Positions 12,527 through 23,699 of a stretch of DNA of 64,000 nucleotides are shown here, piece after piece. How positions within the stretch are numbered: position 1 is the first letter of the stretch; each line of letters opens with the position of its first letter. Below the pieces are notes generated by a model, which saw nothing but the letters and a program-made list of their open reading frames with translations, was not told the DNA's origin and did not search any database. The DNA comes from Macrocystis pyrifera (Eukaryota; Sar; Phaeophyceae; Laminariales; Laminariaceae), in the NCBI GenBank assembly GCA_031763025.1, contig JASSKH010000006.1, positions 10,041,691 through 10,105,690 of the forward strand, written 5' to 3'. The translations under genes were made by a program, and so were the position numbers.

Positions 12527-12633
12527 ATTACGAGGGTCCATAGTTAATGGGACCAAATTTTGTCAGAAAAAATAGGTAAATATAAAGGTTTTTATGTATA
12601 CCATAGGTCCTATTAACTATGGATCCCCGTAAT
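12527..12633. mobile_element. MITE copy 1 (107 bp, long terminal inverted repeats)
   Basis: The sequence begins ATTACGAGGGTCCATAGTTA and ends with the near reverse complement (TTAACTATGGATCCCCGTAAT). The arms of ~27 bp continue inward as GGGACC / GGTCC. The centre is AT-rich. The same structure occurs at 42990-43096 (107 bp) and 59868-59973 (106 bp). Non-coding, short, with perfect-length conservation and terminal inverted repeats, it fits a miniature inverted-repeat transposable element. A (CTA)n tract follows directly. A TA target duplication is possible but ambiguous because the termini are themselves palindromic. Confidence 0.8.
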
Positions 12634-12711
12634 ACTACTACTACTACTACTACGATCACATGGCTTACCAGGTAATCAACAGCATTGATAGGCAAAGCAC
12701 TCAGCATATAT

Positions 12712-12960
12712 GCGTAGTATCTCTAAGTTTACTTGAGATGCATGTCTCGTTCACAGCCGACGGAATTAGTTATTTATAGTCATGGGCTCTACCGATGGAA
12801 ACTAAATGGCTTGATTTGTTCAGAGGCAGAGAGAAGAGAAGAACAACCACACTCGCCCCGTGCCCCCTCCTAGCTTCTCGTGATAGGTGCACGAGTAGAG
12901 CACGGCACTGCTCGCTGCCGATTGATAGGCCTAGAGGCTAGGCCTACCGTTGTGGTTTCT
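12712..12960 (+). repeat. Solo copy of repeat A (249 bp) shared with the second tyrosine-recombinase element
   Basis: The 249 bp here match 27077-27325 at exactly the same length: both start GCGTAGTATCTCTAAGTT and end at TTGTGGTTTCT, and contain GGAATTAGTTATTTATAGTC and TAGGCCTAGAGGCTAGGCCT. At 27 kb the sequence sits between two direct repeats (B1 and B2), as expected for the A2 block of a split-direct-repeat retroelement. Here it stands alone, so it may be a detached A1 terminus or another insertion's relic. Confidence 0.7.
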
Positions 12961-13682
12961 GTGGTGCTTTCTCTGTTGCGGTTCCTCTTGACGTCAGCAG
13001 CAGGCAGCAGCAACAGCGGCGGTTGGCGAGCTGCAGCATCATTGAAAGGGAGGAGGCTGAGCAGGGGCGACGCACACTTTCCCGGTACGTGTGCGAGAGG
13101 CGTGCGAAAGAAGCGAGGGTCTGGGAATGTTCGGGGTTCTTATTTAGACCTTGAACTCGAGCGCAATAATTAACTGGGCGTGGGGCTGTCGACTCTGATG
13201 CACAATGACTCACGAGCGTGCCTCATGCGCCTGTAAGCATCGTTACCTCGATCGCTTGGGGCGGCCAGCCATGATTTTTCCCACGCGTTTTTTTTTTTTA
13301 GCCGGTTCGCTCCGGTGGTTGGGTAAGAGTTGCTTGCACACGCATGAAGGGTAATACGGGTAGACACTCGTATAAACTTTGGGCATCCTTCCTAAATCCG
13401 CGAATTCGCGAATCGGTCGTTCACAGGAGGGAACACCTGATGATATTCGCAACAGCATAGACAGGACTCGTACATCAGTAGGGACATTTGATCGAGACGT
13501 ACCACTGCTGCAACGGGGCAAAGAGCACAAAGTCTGTACCAGATATCATGATATACCCATGCCCAGAATAGAGATAGATACCCGCACACAGAGTATTTGG
13601 CATTGATAGGGAATACTGATGACACCTGAACGGAACGCATATGTGCTGTACGAGCACATTCAAGGTTTCTTTTCTCCTCGCA
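12961..13682. other. No recognisable gene
   Basis: Short frames on both strands (Ser/Arg-rich) and a T10 tract at 13291-13300. No motif or tandem structure was recognised. Confidence 0.35.
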
Positions 13683-13811
13683 GACATGCCGCACCCAGGA
13701 ATGGGGATACATACTCGCACGTACCGACATGCCGCACCCAGGAATGGGGATACATACTCGCACGTACCGACATGCCGCACCCAGGAATGGGGATACATAC
13801 TCGCACGTACC
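13683..13811. repeat. 43-bp minisatellite, three perfect units
   Basis: Units start at 13683, 13726 and 13769 with GACATGCCGCACCCAGGAAT and end CATACTCGCACGTACC. The three copies look identical, and a fourth begins (GACATATAG) and diverges. There are no spacers between units, so it is not a CRISPR array. Confidence 0.95.
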
Positions 13812-13949
13812 GACATATAGTTGACGTATACCGAGTATCTTCGATCTCACAGCTGACGTTGTTATTTCGCTGATATATATGAACAACGCTACTTTGCCAG
13901 TGCCGTCGGCCCTTGGCCTCGTCCGTCACTAACGATAAGATCATACGTA

Positions 13950-16900
13950 CACTTCGCGGGGCACAACGTACTGGTGTATGTACCAACAATGCTGTGCCGG
14001 TGCACTTAAAGGCTGTCGATGGTGAGGGACTTTGGGTCGGTGCAGGTCGCGTGGCCGGCGCCAATGCGTCGACCTTCGGCCCGTCCCTCACTATGAATAT
14101 CGATATCATACACGTTGTGAGGCACAATGTACGACTGTAGGTACCAACACCGCTGGGCGGGTGCACTAAAAGGCGGTCGATGGTGAGGGGCTATATGCCG
14201 GTGCAGGTCTCGTGGCCGGCGCCAACGCGTCGGCCTGCGGCCCGTCCCTCACTAACGATACTTATCATACACGTTGCGAGACACAATGCATTGCTGTATG
14301 TTCCTACGACGCTGTGACACAATGCATTGCTGTGTGTTCCTACGACGCTGTGCCGGTGCACAAAAAGGCGGTCGATGGTGAAGGACTATATGCCGGTGCA
14401 GGCCTCGCGACCAGCGCCAACGCATCGGCCCTACGCCCGTCCCTCACTAACGATGCATATAATAAACGTCGCGGTACACAACAAACGATGTATGTAAAAC
14501 ACCGCTGTGCCGGCGCACTAGAAGGCGGTCGATGGTGAGGGACTATGTGCCGGTGCACGGCTCGGGGCCGGCGCCGATGCGTCGACCCTCGGCCCTGCCC
14601 CTCACTAACAATACCTATCATACGCGATAAATATATACCTGGTAGCAATCTATGTCATACACGTCGTGAGACACAATGTACTGCTATACGTACCAACAAC
14701 GCTGTGCCGGTGCACTAAAAGGCTGTCGATGGTGAGGCAAGATATGCCGGTGCAGGTATCGTGACCGGCGCCACGTCGGCCTGCGGCCCGCCTCTAACAA
14801 ACGATACATACCGTACACGTTGCGGGACACAATATACTGCTGTATGTTCCTAAGACGCTGTGCCGGAGCACTAAAAGGCGGTCGATGGCGAGGAACCATG
14901 TTGCCGGCGTAGGCCTCGCGGCCAGCACCAACGCGTCGGCCGTGGGCCCGTCCCTCACGAACGATACATATAATACACGTCGCGGTACACAACAAACGAT
15001 GCATGTAACAATACCGCCGTGCCGGCGCACTAGAAGGTGGTCGATGGTGAGGGACTACTGTATATGCCGGTGTACGACTTGGGGGCCGGCGCCGATGCGT
15101 CGACCCTCGGCCCTGCCTCTCACTAACGACACTTGTGTTACGCGTCGCGACGACTGTAGCGATATATATCATACACGTCGTGAGACACAATGTACTGCTG
15201 TACGCCCCAACAACGCCGTGCCGGTGCACCAAAAGGCGGTCGATGGGGAGGGAAGATCTGCCGGTGCAGGTCTCGTGGCCGGCGCCAACGCGTCGGCCTG
15301 CGGTCCGTCTCTCATTAACGATACATATCATACACGTTGCGAGACACAATGTATTGCTGTATGTTCCAACGACGCCGTGCCGATGCACTTAAAGGCGGTC
15401 GATGGTGAGGGACTATGTGTCGGCGCAGGCCTTATGGCCGGCGCCATCGCGTCGGCCCTTGGCTTTTCCTCACTAGCGACACATAAAATGAAGGTAGCGG
15501 TACACAACGAACGATATTTGTAACAACACCGCTGTGCCGGCGCACTAAAAGGCGGTCGATGATGAGGGACTACGTGCCGATACACGGCATGGGGCCGGCG
15601 CCGACGCGTCGTCCCGTGGCCTTGCCCCTCCATAGCGATTATTCTCATACTCGTTGCGTCGAGTATAGCGATATATATCATTCACGTCGTGAGATACAAT
15701 GTACTGCTGTACGTATCAACAACGCAGTGCCGGTCCACTAAAACGCGGTTGATGGTGAGAGAAGATATGCCGGTGCAGGTCTCGGGGCCGGCGCCAACGC
15801 GTCGGCCTGTGGCCCGTATCTCACTAACGATACCTATCATACACGTTGCGAGTTGCGAGACACAATGTACTCCTGATGTTCCAACGACGCTGTGCCGATG
15901 CACTCAAAGGCGGCCGATGGTGAGGGACTATGTGCCGGCGCAGGCCTCGTGGCCGGCGCCAACCCGTCGGCCCTTGGCCCGTCCCTCACTAACGATACAT
16001 ATAATAAATATCGCGGTACATAACGAACGAGAAGACCGCTGTGCCGGCGCACTAGAAGGCGTTCGTTGGTGAGTGACTACTGTATGTGCTGGTGCATGGC
16101 TTGGGGCCGGCGCCGATGCGTCGACGCTTGGCCCTCCCCTCACTAACGAGAGACGCAATGTACTGCTGTGAGTTTCAACGACGCCGTGCCGGTGCACGAT
16201 AAGGCGGTTGATGGTGAGGTACTATGTGCCGGCACAGGCCTCGTGGCCGGCGCCAACGCGTCGGCCCTTGGCCCGTCCCTCACTAACGATACATACAATG
16301 CACGTCGCGGTACACCATGAACGATGTAGGTAACAATACCGCTGTGCCGGCGCACTAGAAGGCGTTCGATGGTGAGTGACTACTGTATGTGCCGGTGCAT
16401 GGCTTGGGGCCGGCGCCGATGCGTCGACGCTTGGCCCTCCCCTCACTAACGAGAGACGCAATGTACTGCTGTGAGTTTCAACGACGCTGTGCCGGTGCAC
16501 GATAAGGCGGTTGATGGTGAGGCACTATGTGCCGGCGCAGGCCTCGTGGTCGGCGCCAACGCGTCGGCCCTTGGCCCGTCCCTCACTAACGATACATACA
16601 ATGCACGTCGCGGTACACCATGAACGATGTAGGTAACAATACCGCTGTGCCGGCGCACTAGAAAGCGGTCGACGGTGGGGGACTATGTGCCATGCACGGC
16701 TTGGGGCCGGCACCGATGCGTCGACGCTTGCCCCCCCCCCTCACTAACGAGAGACACAATGTACTGCTGTGAGTTTCAACGACGCCGTGCCGGTGCACGA
16801 TGAGGCGGTCGATGGTGAGGGACTATGTGCCGGCGCAAGCCTCGCGACCGGCGCCAACGCGTCGGCCCTTGGCCCGTCCCTCAGTAACGATACATACAAT

Positions 16901-17902
16901 ACACGTCGCGGTACACCATGAACGGTGAATATAACAATACCGCTTTGCCGGCGCACTAGAAATCGGTCGACGGTGGGGGACTATGTGCCATGCACGGCTT
17001 GGGGCCGGCGCCGATGCGTCGACGCTTGGCCCCCCCCTCACTAACGAGAGACACAATGTACTGCTGTGAGTTTCAACGACGCCGTGCCGGTGCACGATGA
17101 GGCGGTCGATGGTGAGGGACTATGTGCCGGCGCAGGCCTCGCGACCGGCGCCAACGCGTCGGCCCTTGGCCCGTCCCTCAGTAACGATACATACAATACA
17201 CGTCGCGGTACACCATGAACGGTGAATATAACAATACCGCTTTGCCGGCGCACTAGAAAGCGGTCGACGGTGGGAGACTATGTGCCATGCACGGCTTGGG
17301 GCCGGCGCCGATGCGTCGACCCTTGGCCCTGCCCTTCACTGACGATACATATCATACGTCGCGATAAATATATAGCGATATATATAGCGATATATATCAT
17401 ACACGTCGTGAGACACAATGTACTGATGTACGTACCAACAACGCTGTGCCTGTGCACTAAAAGGCGGTCGATGGTGAGGGAAGATATGCGGGTGCACGTC
17501 TCGCGGCCGGCGCCAACGCGCCGGCCTGGGGCCCGTATCTCACTAACGAAACACATCTTACACGTTGCGAGAGATAATGTACTGCTGTGTTTTAAAACGA
17601 CGCTGTGCCGATGCACTAAAATGCGGTCAATGGTGAGGGACTATATGCCGGCGCAGGCCTCGTGGCCGGCGCCAACGCGTCGGTCCTTGGCCCGTCCCTC
17701 ACTGCTGATATATATAATAAACGTCGCGGCCCACAACGAACGATGTATGTAACAACACCGCTGTGCCGGCGCACTAGAAGGCTGTCGACGGTGAGGGACT
17801 ATGTGCCGGTGCACGGCTTGGGGCCGGCGCCGATGCGTCGACCCTTGTCCCTGCCTCTCACTAACGATACTTATCACACACGTCGCGATAAATGTATAGT
17901 GA
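13950..17902. repeat. Satellite 2: ~155-bp GC-rich tandem repeat with higher-order structure (left arm)
   Basis: The anchor GTGCCGGTGCACTAAAAGGC (and variants) recurs near 14157, 14349, 14508, 14707, 14864, 15019, 15220, 15378, 15535, 15729, 15890, 16042, 16190, 16338, 16490, 16645, 16790, 16948, 17087, 17247, 17450, 17610 and 17767. Spacings cycle as about 195-200, 158, 156, so 14.15-16.05 kb and 17.25-17.9 kb are trimeric higher-order repeats of ~512 bp. Between 16.05 and 17.25 kb the period is a ~300-bp dimer. Every unit carries the palindromic core GGCCGGCGCC. The array stops abruptly at 17902, where a 4.6-kb element begins, and resumes at about 22549. Confidence 0.92.
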
Positions 17903-17952
17903 TACAAGGCTTTCCTTCGGAGTGGGTATTCCGTCGTTTCTTGTACAAATAC

Positions 17953-18145
17953 ATATAGTTTGGTTGGCTTTGGGCTATGACGCCAATTGCAGTTTTGGCT
18001 GGCTTTGGGCTTTGACGCCAATTGCAGTTATATTGCAACTGGGGTAATAGCGCAAAGCGAACCAAACTAAATGTTATGACGCCAATTGCAGTTATATTGC
18101 AATTGGGGCGATACCCAAAGCCAACCAAACTAAATGTATTTGTGT
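17953..18145. repeat. Inverted-repeat (hairpin) block near the 3' end of the element, copy 1
   Basis: The motif AGTTTGGTTGGCTTTGGGCT reads into GACGCCAATTGCAG and returns as GCAATTGGGG and CCCAAAGCCAACCAAACT, giving arms of roughly 35 nt, partly duplicated. The equivalent block is at 29075-29260 in copy 2 and shortened at 38115-38167 in copy 3. In a minus-strand transcript this would form a strong stem just before the element end. Confidence 0.7.
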
Positions 18146-18210
18146 AAGAAACGGTGAAGGATGTAATAATCGCGTTTATTTGTGAATGTAATGTGAAACG
18201 TAAGATCGGG

Positions 18211-18650
18211 TCCTGCGAGGACATCCTGGTATCTCGCTGCGTACGCGAACAACAATTGTCGAACCACGTGCAGTTCCTAAAGAAAACCCCCCGCTCGAGC
18301 GTATTCCCCCAAACCAACCTCGAAACCCCTCGTCAGTGCTGCGAAACGGCCTTTAACAGTCACCTTAAACTCCCGACAGAATCGATTTATCCACCATCCC
18401 ACCCAGACCCCTTTCTTCGACGCGAACTGACCGATGCGGACTCCGGAGCACGTTGTTAGCATCTTCAACACAGCGTCGTTCACTACCAGATCTTCCCCGA
18501 GCATTTCTTGAATACTCTCCTTGGTGAACGACTGCACTACTGCTGCCATCGCATAAAATCGTTTGGTGCTGTCCTTGCTCCATGCTGTTATTCGACGCTT
18601 CGCTGCCTCCTTTTCTTATATTTCCTCATTGGGATTCGACATCACACGTA
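18211..18650 (-). mobile_element. ~440-bp insertion unique to copy 1, with a 90-codon open frame (18549-18277)
   Basis: Copies 2 and 3 read ...CGTAAGATCGGGTGACGCAAGAG (copy 3 with one change); in copy 1 the sequence is interrupted after GATCGGGT and resumes about 440 bp later with CACGTAAGAGAAAGAATG. The insert carries a minus-strand ORF beginning MAAVVQSFTKESIQEML and containing VWVGWWINRFCREFKV, of balanced composition. I do not recognise the protein. It could be a fragment captured from a host gene. No inverted repeats at its ends were seen. Confidence 0.5.
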
Positions 18651-18719
18651 AGAGAAAGAATGACATTCGTCTAATAATAAGGATAACATATTTCATCAGT
18701 GCGGGGAGAGAGTGGAGTA

Positions 18720-19191
18720 GTGCATGGCATGTGGATGATATACAACATACAGGCTGTTGTTTCAAGGAAGGTTCGGGACAGAGGGGGAAGCAGCAGTGCC
18801 GGCAACGACAACGGTTATGGAAATGTTGTATAGTTGCTGGGCGGCCGCGATTTCGATATAGCCAGCATAGGAGTTTGGATGAGACATGATATGTAAATAG
18901 TTTTCCAGGCTGCTGTAGTAACGAGGCGGGAGGCCCGGAATGTGGATCTGTCCGCTGTTGAACCCGTCGGGTATGTGTAGGGAGAAATAATCGTGATTTT
19001 GGTAAATGTGGGAACAATTTGTTGCCTCTCATTCGTCCTGGATGGAGACAATCTGCTTGGCGTCCTGCTTCGGAATTCCGCGAAGCCCTGGAGCAGGCGA
19101 AATGGAAGGGTGTCTTCTTGCGCTTGATGATGATGTCTGCGTCTTTGATGGTGGAGTCCGTCAGGCGGCAGTTGTTGCACTTGCCACCGAC
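18720..19191 (-). pseudogene. OTU-like cysteine protease C-terminal domain, copy 1 (broken)
   Basis: Read from 19191 downward. A pyrimidine tract (C21 on the minus strand, 19277-19257) and a CCAG acceptor precede VGGKCNNCRLTDSTIKDADI, a Cys/His-rich segment. The OTU-like part follows: HDYFSLHIPDGFNSG, YYSSLENYLHIMSHPN, SYAGYIEIAAAQQLYNIS, ITVVV (about 18975-18800), and in frame past a TGA (18772-18774) LYVVYHPHAMHYSTLSPH. The pattern 'YL..M..P..YAG.iEi.A', a hydrophobic strand, then 'HY..L' matches the last half of the OTU fold, where the HY histidine is catalytic. The catalytic DG.C motif was not found and may lie in an unseen exon. A one-base insertion before the OTU part and the TGA break this copy. 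OTU proteins remove ubiquitin; here that role is only inferred. Confidence 0.55.
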
Positions 19192-19299
19192 CTGGTCGAA
19201 GTAAACAGGGTGCGCGGGGCGGGAGTGGCGTGCAGGGAATGGCGGGGGAGGGGGAAGGGGGGGGGGGGGGGGGGGGGCAGATTTCATTATTTGTACTGC

Positions 19300-21265
19300 T
19301 CTACACAGCGGCACAACAGCAGTACGTAATCGCTTGCTATACGACGGCAGCAGCAGCAGCAGAAGCAGCAAGTACATGCGTAAAACGCAGCAGGAAAACG
19401 GCCAAAATATTTTTTTAACGTACCAAACGACCATTTGGGTGCAAAAACGACGACCAAGAAAAACAGTAATCCGAATACATAGGAACAATCAGTGGATATT
19501 GAGCCAGCATTAGCAGTATCAGCAGGAGCAGCAGCAGCAGCCGCAACGGCTTCGAGCAGTGGTTGCGGCAGCATTAGCTACATTAGCAGGAGCAGAAGCA
19601 GCAATGGATCGCCGCAGCGTTGGCAGCAGTAGCGGCATAGCAAAGATATGATAAAAAAAGAAGAAACAAAGTATGTACCCTGGTATGTCGCGACCGCAAA
19701 AACTGCGGAATTTCATTGGCGAAACAAAAATATGTACACACAAATGACCAGCATGATGTACAACGCAGCAGCGCACCGATATGGAAAGAACGAAGCCCAA
19801 AACGAGAAAAAGCAGTACGTACGCAAAATGCAGCAGCAAAATGACCAAAATATTTTTTCCAGGTACCCAAACGACCATTTAGGTACAAAAACGATCAAGA
19901 AAAACAATAATCCGAGTGCATGCGAACATCCAGTGAATATTGCGGCAGCATTATTATTAGCATTAGCAGCAGCAGCAGCAGCACCAGCAGCAGCAGCAGC
20001 AGCAGCAACGGATCACCGCAACGTTGGCTGCAGCAGCAGCAGCAGCAGCAACGGATCGCCGCAACGTTGGCTGCAGCAGCAGCAGCAGCAGCAACGGATC
20101 GCCGCAACGTTGGCTGCAGCAGCAGCATAGCAACGATATGAAAAGAAGGAAGAAGAAAACTATGTACCCTGGTCTACCGCAATCGCAAAACGTACGGTAA
20201 TTATTGACGATACAGAAATATGTACACACACACGAGTGTACTACACACACAAATCACGTCCAGCATGATGTACGGCAACAACGCAGCAACACCACAAAAA
20301 AAATCGTTGACGATGCAGAAATATGTACACACGCACAAGTTTAAGTGTAATAGACACACAAACCATGTCCAGCATGATGTACGGCAACAACGCAGCAGCG
20401 CCACAAAACGACAAAACGACCAAGAAACACAATTATCCGAGTACATAAGAACATTCAGTGAATATTGCGGCACTACTAGCAGCAGCAGAAGCAGCAACGG
20501 ATCGCCACAGCGTTGGCAGCAGCAGCAGCATAGCAACGATATGAAAAGAAGGAAGAAAAAAAGTATGTACCCCGAGTCCGTCCGAAAAGTATTTTTGGTA
20601 CCTCACTATAGATAGACCCACCCCCGCATGCTGTATGGCAACAACGCAGCAGCAGCAGCATACCAACAATACGAAAAGAACCAAGCTAAAATACGAGAAA
20701 AAGTAGTTCGTACGCAAAATGCAGGAGCAAAACGACCAAAATATTTTTTTTACGTATAAAAAAAACATTTGGGTACAAAAATGGCCAACAAAAACAATAA
20801 TCCGCGTTGGCAGCAGCAACATAGCAACGATATTAACGAAAATAAGGAAGAAGAAAACTATGTACCCTGGTATGCCGCGATCGCAAAACCTACAGAAATT
20901 CAGTGACGATACAGAAATATGTACACACACAAGTGCAGCATGATGTACGGCAACAACGCAGCAGCACCACAACAGCAGCAAGCAGCAGCATAGCAACGTA
21001 GCAACGATAGGAAAAAAAATCAAGCCAAAAACGAGAAAAAAAATAGCAGTACGTACGCAAAATGCAGGAGCAAAACGACAAAAATTTTTTCACGTATCAA
21101 AAGAACCATTTGGGTACAAAAACGACCAATAAAAACAATAATCCGAGTACATACGAACATTCAGTGGATATTGCGGCAGCATTAGCAGCAGAAGCAGCTA
21201 CCTGGTACAGCACTAGCAGCAGCAGAAGCTGCAATGAATCGCCGCAGCGTTGGCAGCAGCAGCGT

Positions 21266-21300
<35 letters not shown>

Positions 21301-21517
21301 CAACGACATGAAAATATGGAAGAAAAAAAGCATGATGTACCCTAGTATGCCGCCATCGCGAAACCTACGGAATTGTATTGACGATCCGAAAATTTGTACG
21401 CTTCCAGCATGATGCACGGCAACAACGCAGCAGCACTACAGCAGCAGCTAGTGCACAGCAGCAGCAAGTGCACAGGAGCAGCAGGTGCACAGCAGCAGCA
21501 CTCATGGCGTGGCGCTG

Positions 21518-21568
<51 letters not shown>

Positions 21569-21700
21569 GAAAACGAGCAAAGGGGGTACGTAGGGTCACC
21601 AAAACATGTACACACAGAAATCGTGTGCACCGAAAATGCACCACAGCAGCAGCAGCACTCACGTCGTTCGGTGCAGCGGTGACGGCGACAGCTGAATCCT
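19300..21700. repeat. CAG/CTG-rich tandem block of copy 1 (~445-bp units)
   Basis: A long unit recurs containing GACCAAAATATTTTT, CGACCATTTGGGTACAAAAA, AATAATCCGAGTACAT, a (GCA)n run, ACGGATCGCCGCAACGTTGG, TATGTACCCTGGTATGCCGC and AGAAATATGTACACACACAA. Spacings of the first marker are about 447, 890 and 341. The longest CAG tract is about 21519-21567. Every unit contains several (CAG)n/(CTG)n tracts, so many open frames (poly-Gln, poly-Ala, poly-Ser, poly-Leu, poly-Cys) appear on both strands and are not genes. If the element is transcribed from the minus strand, this block would be intronic CTG-rich sequence. Confidence 0.8.
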
Positions 21701-21927
21701 CCGTTCCTTCGTTCACGTCCCGCAAACAGTTGTGCATGTGCTCGTTCGCGTGCACTGTGTAAGAGGAGCCGACGCAACGCACGAAGGGGAAAGAACGAGC
21801 ATGGATGAGTCCAATAAATAATAATAAACGCTTTGAGGTAGGTTTGTATGCAAAAAGGCAATTGGAAACCCCCAAAAAAAACGTACTGGCAACAGACAGC
21901 ATTCAACAATAGACCCAAGACACTCAC

Positions 21928-22297
21928 CTGTTAGCAGTCTCGAGGGAGTACGAGACAGTCCCTTCCTTGATCGGGCGAGCACAGAACTCGCAGTTGGTTG
22001 CCCAATACAGGGTGATCCCGCCACCATCGCACATGAGATCCTCGCAGGTGGCGAAGGCCACGTTTTTGCCACCAGGCGCGGAGTTCTTGGGCAAGTAAGT
22101 AAGTGCTGGTCCGTGCACCGGTCGCAAACAACAGTCGGCACCAGGTCGGTCTTTGTCGTTGCCGCTCTCTTGCCAGAGGGCGAGGACCACGCGCCTCTCG
22201 ACGAGGGGGAGGTGAGCTTAGGGGGCGTGCAGAAGGGAGAGGCGGGGGTTGCAGCACCAGCAGGTTCGCCACCGACAGCAGCAAACAGCTTGGCCGC
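21928..22297 (-). pseudogene. Cys/His-rich zinc-binding-type exon of the element, copy 1
   Basis: The minus-strand exon starts after an AG (CTGTAG, 22300-22298) and ends at a strong donor, CTAACAG|GTGAGTG (boundary 21928/21927). It encodes a low-complexity Ala/Pro/Ser lead, KRAATTKTDLVP, then VVCDRCTDQHL, KNSAPGGKNVAFATCEDLMC and NCEFCARPIKEGTVSYSLET. The spacing C-x2-C...H...C...C...C-x2-C suggests a two-site zinc module. I do not recognise the family. Compared with copy 3, copies 1 and 2 have an 8-base expansion (ACTTACTTG tandem) after CTDQHL that shifts the frame, so this exon is broken unless spliced around. Confidence 0.5.
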
Positions 22298-22548
22298 CTA
22301 CAGCTGCCTCTAGATGCCGTTCGTCGAAGGCGAGACGCCTCTTCTAGGCGTTGTGCGAAGAGCTGTCTATTGGTTGCAGTTTTCGAAGAAGAAAGAAGAA
22401 AGGTTGTTTGGTTGTTTGGCTGTTTGGCTGTTCGGCTGTTTCAAAGAAGAAGGGCTGTTGGCGAAGAGCTGTCTATCAGTCGGTCTGTCTGCCAAGAGCT
22501 AGCAAGTGACAACGACCTAAAAAATCGTAATTATAGTTTTATTTATTT

Positions 22549-23110
22549 ATCATACTCGTCGTGAGACACTATGTACTGCTGTACGCCCCAACAACGCCGT
22601 GCCGGTGCACCAAAAGGCGGTCGATGGTGAGGGAACATCTGTCGGTGCAGGTCTCATGGCCGCCGCCAACGCGTCGGCCTGCGGTCCGTCTCTCATTAAC
22701 GATACATATCATACACGTTGCGAGACACAGTTACTGCTGTGTGTTCCAACGACGCCGTGCCGGAGCACTGTAAGGCGATCGATGGGGAGGGGCTATGTGC
22801 CGGCGCAGTCCTCGTGGCCGGCGCCACCGCGTCGGCCCTTGGCCCGTCCCTCATTAACGATACACATCTTAGACGTCGCGGTACACAACGAACGATGCAT
22901 GTAACAACACCGCTGTGCCGGCGCACTAGAAGGCGGTCGATGGCGAGGGACTATGTGCCGGTGCACGGCTAGGGGCTTGCGCCGGTGCGTCGACCCTTGG
23001 CCCTACCCCTTACTAACGATACTTAACATACGCGTCGCGACGCACAACAACGATGCCGTGCCGGTGCACTTTAATTCGGTCGATAGTGGCGGAGTATGCG
23101 CCGGTCGGTG
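22549..23110. repeat. Satellite 2, right arm (about one trimer plus a diverged unit)
   Basis: The array resumes with ATACTCGTCGTGAGACAC and TGTACTGCTGTACGCCCCAA, matching the start of the long unit at 15170. It continues with anchors near 22603, 22760, 22917 and 23063. It is the other side of the array interrupted by the 4.6-kb element. The last unit is clearly diverged. Confidence 0.88.
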
Positions 23111-23219
23111 TCTCGTGACCGGCGCACCGACTTTCAGCCGAGATTGACCGGAATGCATGCTGGCGCATGCGTCACCCCCGTCTGACTAGCGATACATTCG
23201 TACCAAAGACACAGGCGCG

Positions 23220-23575
23220 TGTCATCTCAAGGAAAGCTCTCCGCCGGTGCACGAGATACGCGGTGCGAAGTACCAAATAGCGGATGCTGTTCGTAGGAAG
23301 ATGTCGGTGCATGTCAACAACCGCGGCCTTAAACAACGCCGGCGCGTACTAATGGTGTGCCGGCGCACACCACCACGGGGACAACCAAGCCCTACCCTTG
23401 TCCAGGCCGGTGCATAGATAGAGCACCAATAAGCGGATGCTGTTGATAGGAAGATGTCAGTACATGTCAACAAGCGCGGCTATAAACAACGCCGGCGCGT
23501 ACTTAAGGTGTACCGGCGCACACCAGCACGGGAACAACCAAGCCCCACCCTTGTCCAGGCCGGTGCATGGATAGT
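23220..23575. repeat. Two-unit ~153-bp tandem, related in composition to satellite 2
   Basis: GCGGATGCTGTTCGTAGGAA at 23280 recurs as GCGGATGCTGTTGATAGGAA at 23434. ACCCTTGTCCAGGCCGGTGC recurs at 23394 and 23547. Two units of about 153 bp therefore abut the end of satellite 2, sharing its unit length and GCCGGCGC motif but not its sequence. Confidence 0.8.
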
Positions 23576-23699
23576 GCTCACCGTCGCCTCTATCTGATAT
23601 CGTTCCCGTCGCGCTGCCCCGTTCCGCTTCCGCGCCGTGTCGTCGCGTCCGTTGTCGCCGTCGTTGTGTTCTCTTCCGCGTCCGCGCTGTCTCACCGAG

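Larger units (their letters stand above)
17903..22548 (-). mobile_element. OTU/zinc-finger element, copy 1 (4.6 kb), inserted within satellite 2
   Basis: The unit has three copies in the window with the same ends. On the plus strand it starts TACAAGGCTTTCCTTCGG and ends near CGTAATTATAGTT(T/G)TATTTAT. Satellite 2 is cut mid-unit at 17902 and resumes at about 22549 at the corresponding point, so this is an insertion. Coding pieces read on the minus strand: a Cys-rich exon (22297-21928), a long CTG-rich tandem block (about 21700-19300) and an OTU-like exon (19191-18720). A hairpin-rich 3' end lies at about 18140-17950. No terminal inverted repeats, LTRs, clear target duplication, transposase or RT were found. 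Its class is undetermined. Confidence 0.75.

Noticed and set aside
13683..13811. 43-bp direct repeats considered as a CRISPR array
   Set aside because: Units are contiguous with no spacers, and the context is eukaryotic.
19648..21762. Poly-Gln, poly-Ser, poly-Ala, poly-Leu and poly-Cys ORFs
   Set aside because: They are translations of CAG/CTG tracts on both strands of the element's tandem block, not proteins.
17903..22548. Classical Helitron assignment for the OTU element
   Set aside because: OTU domains occur in some Helitrons and there is a terminal hairpin, but the ends are not 5'-TC/CTRR-3', the A|T target rule is not met consistently, and no Rep/helicase was seen.
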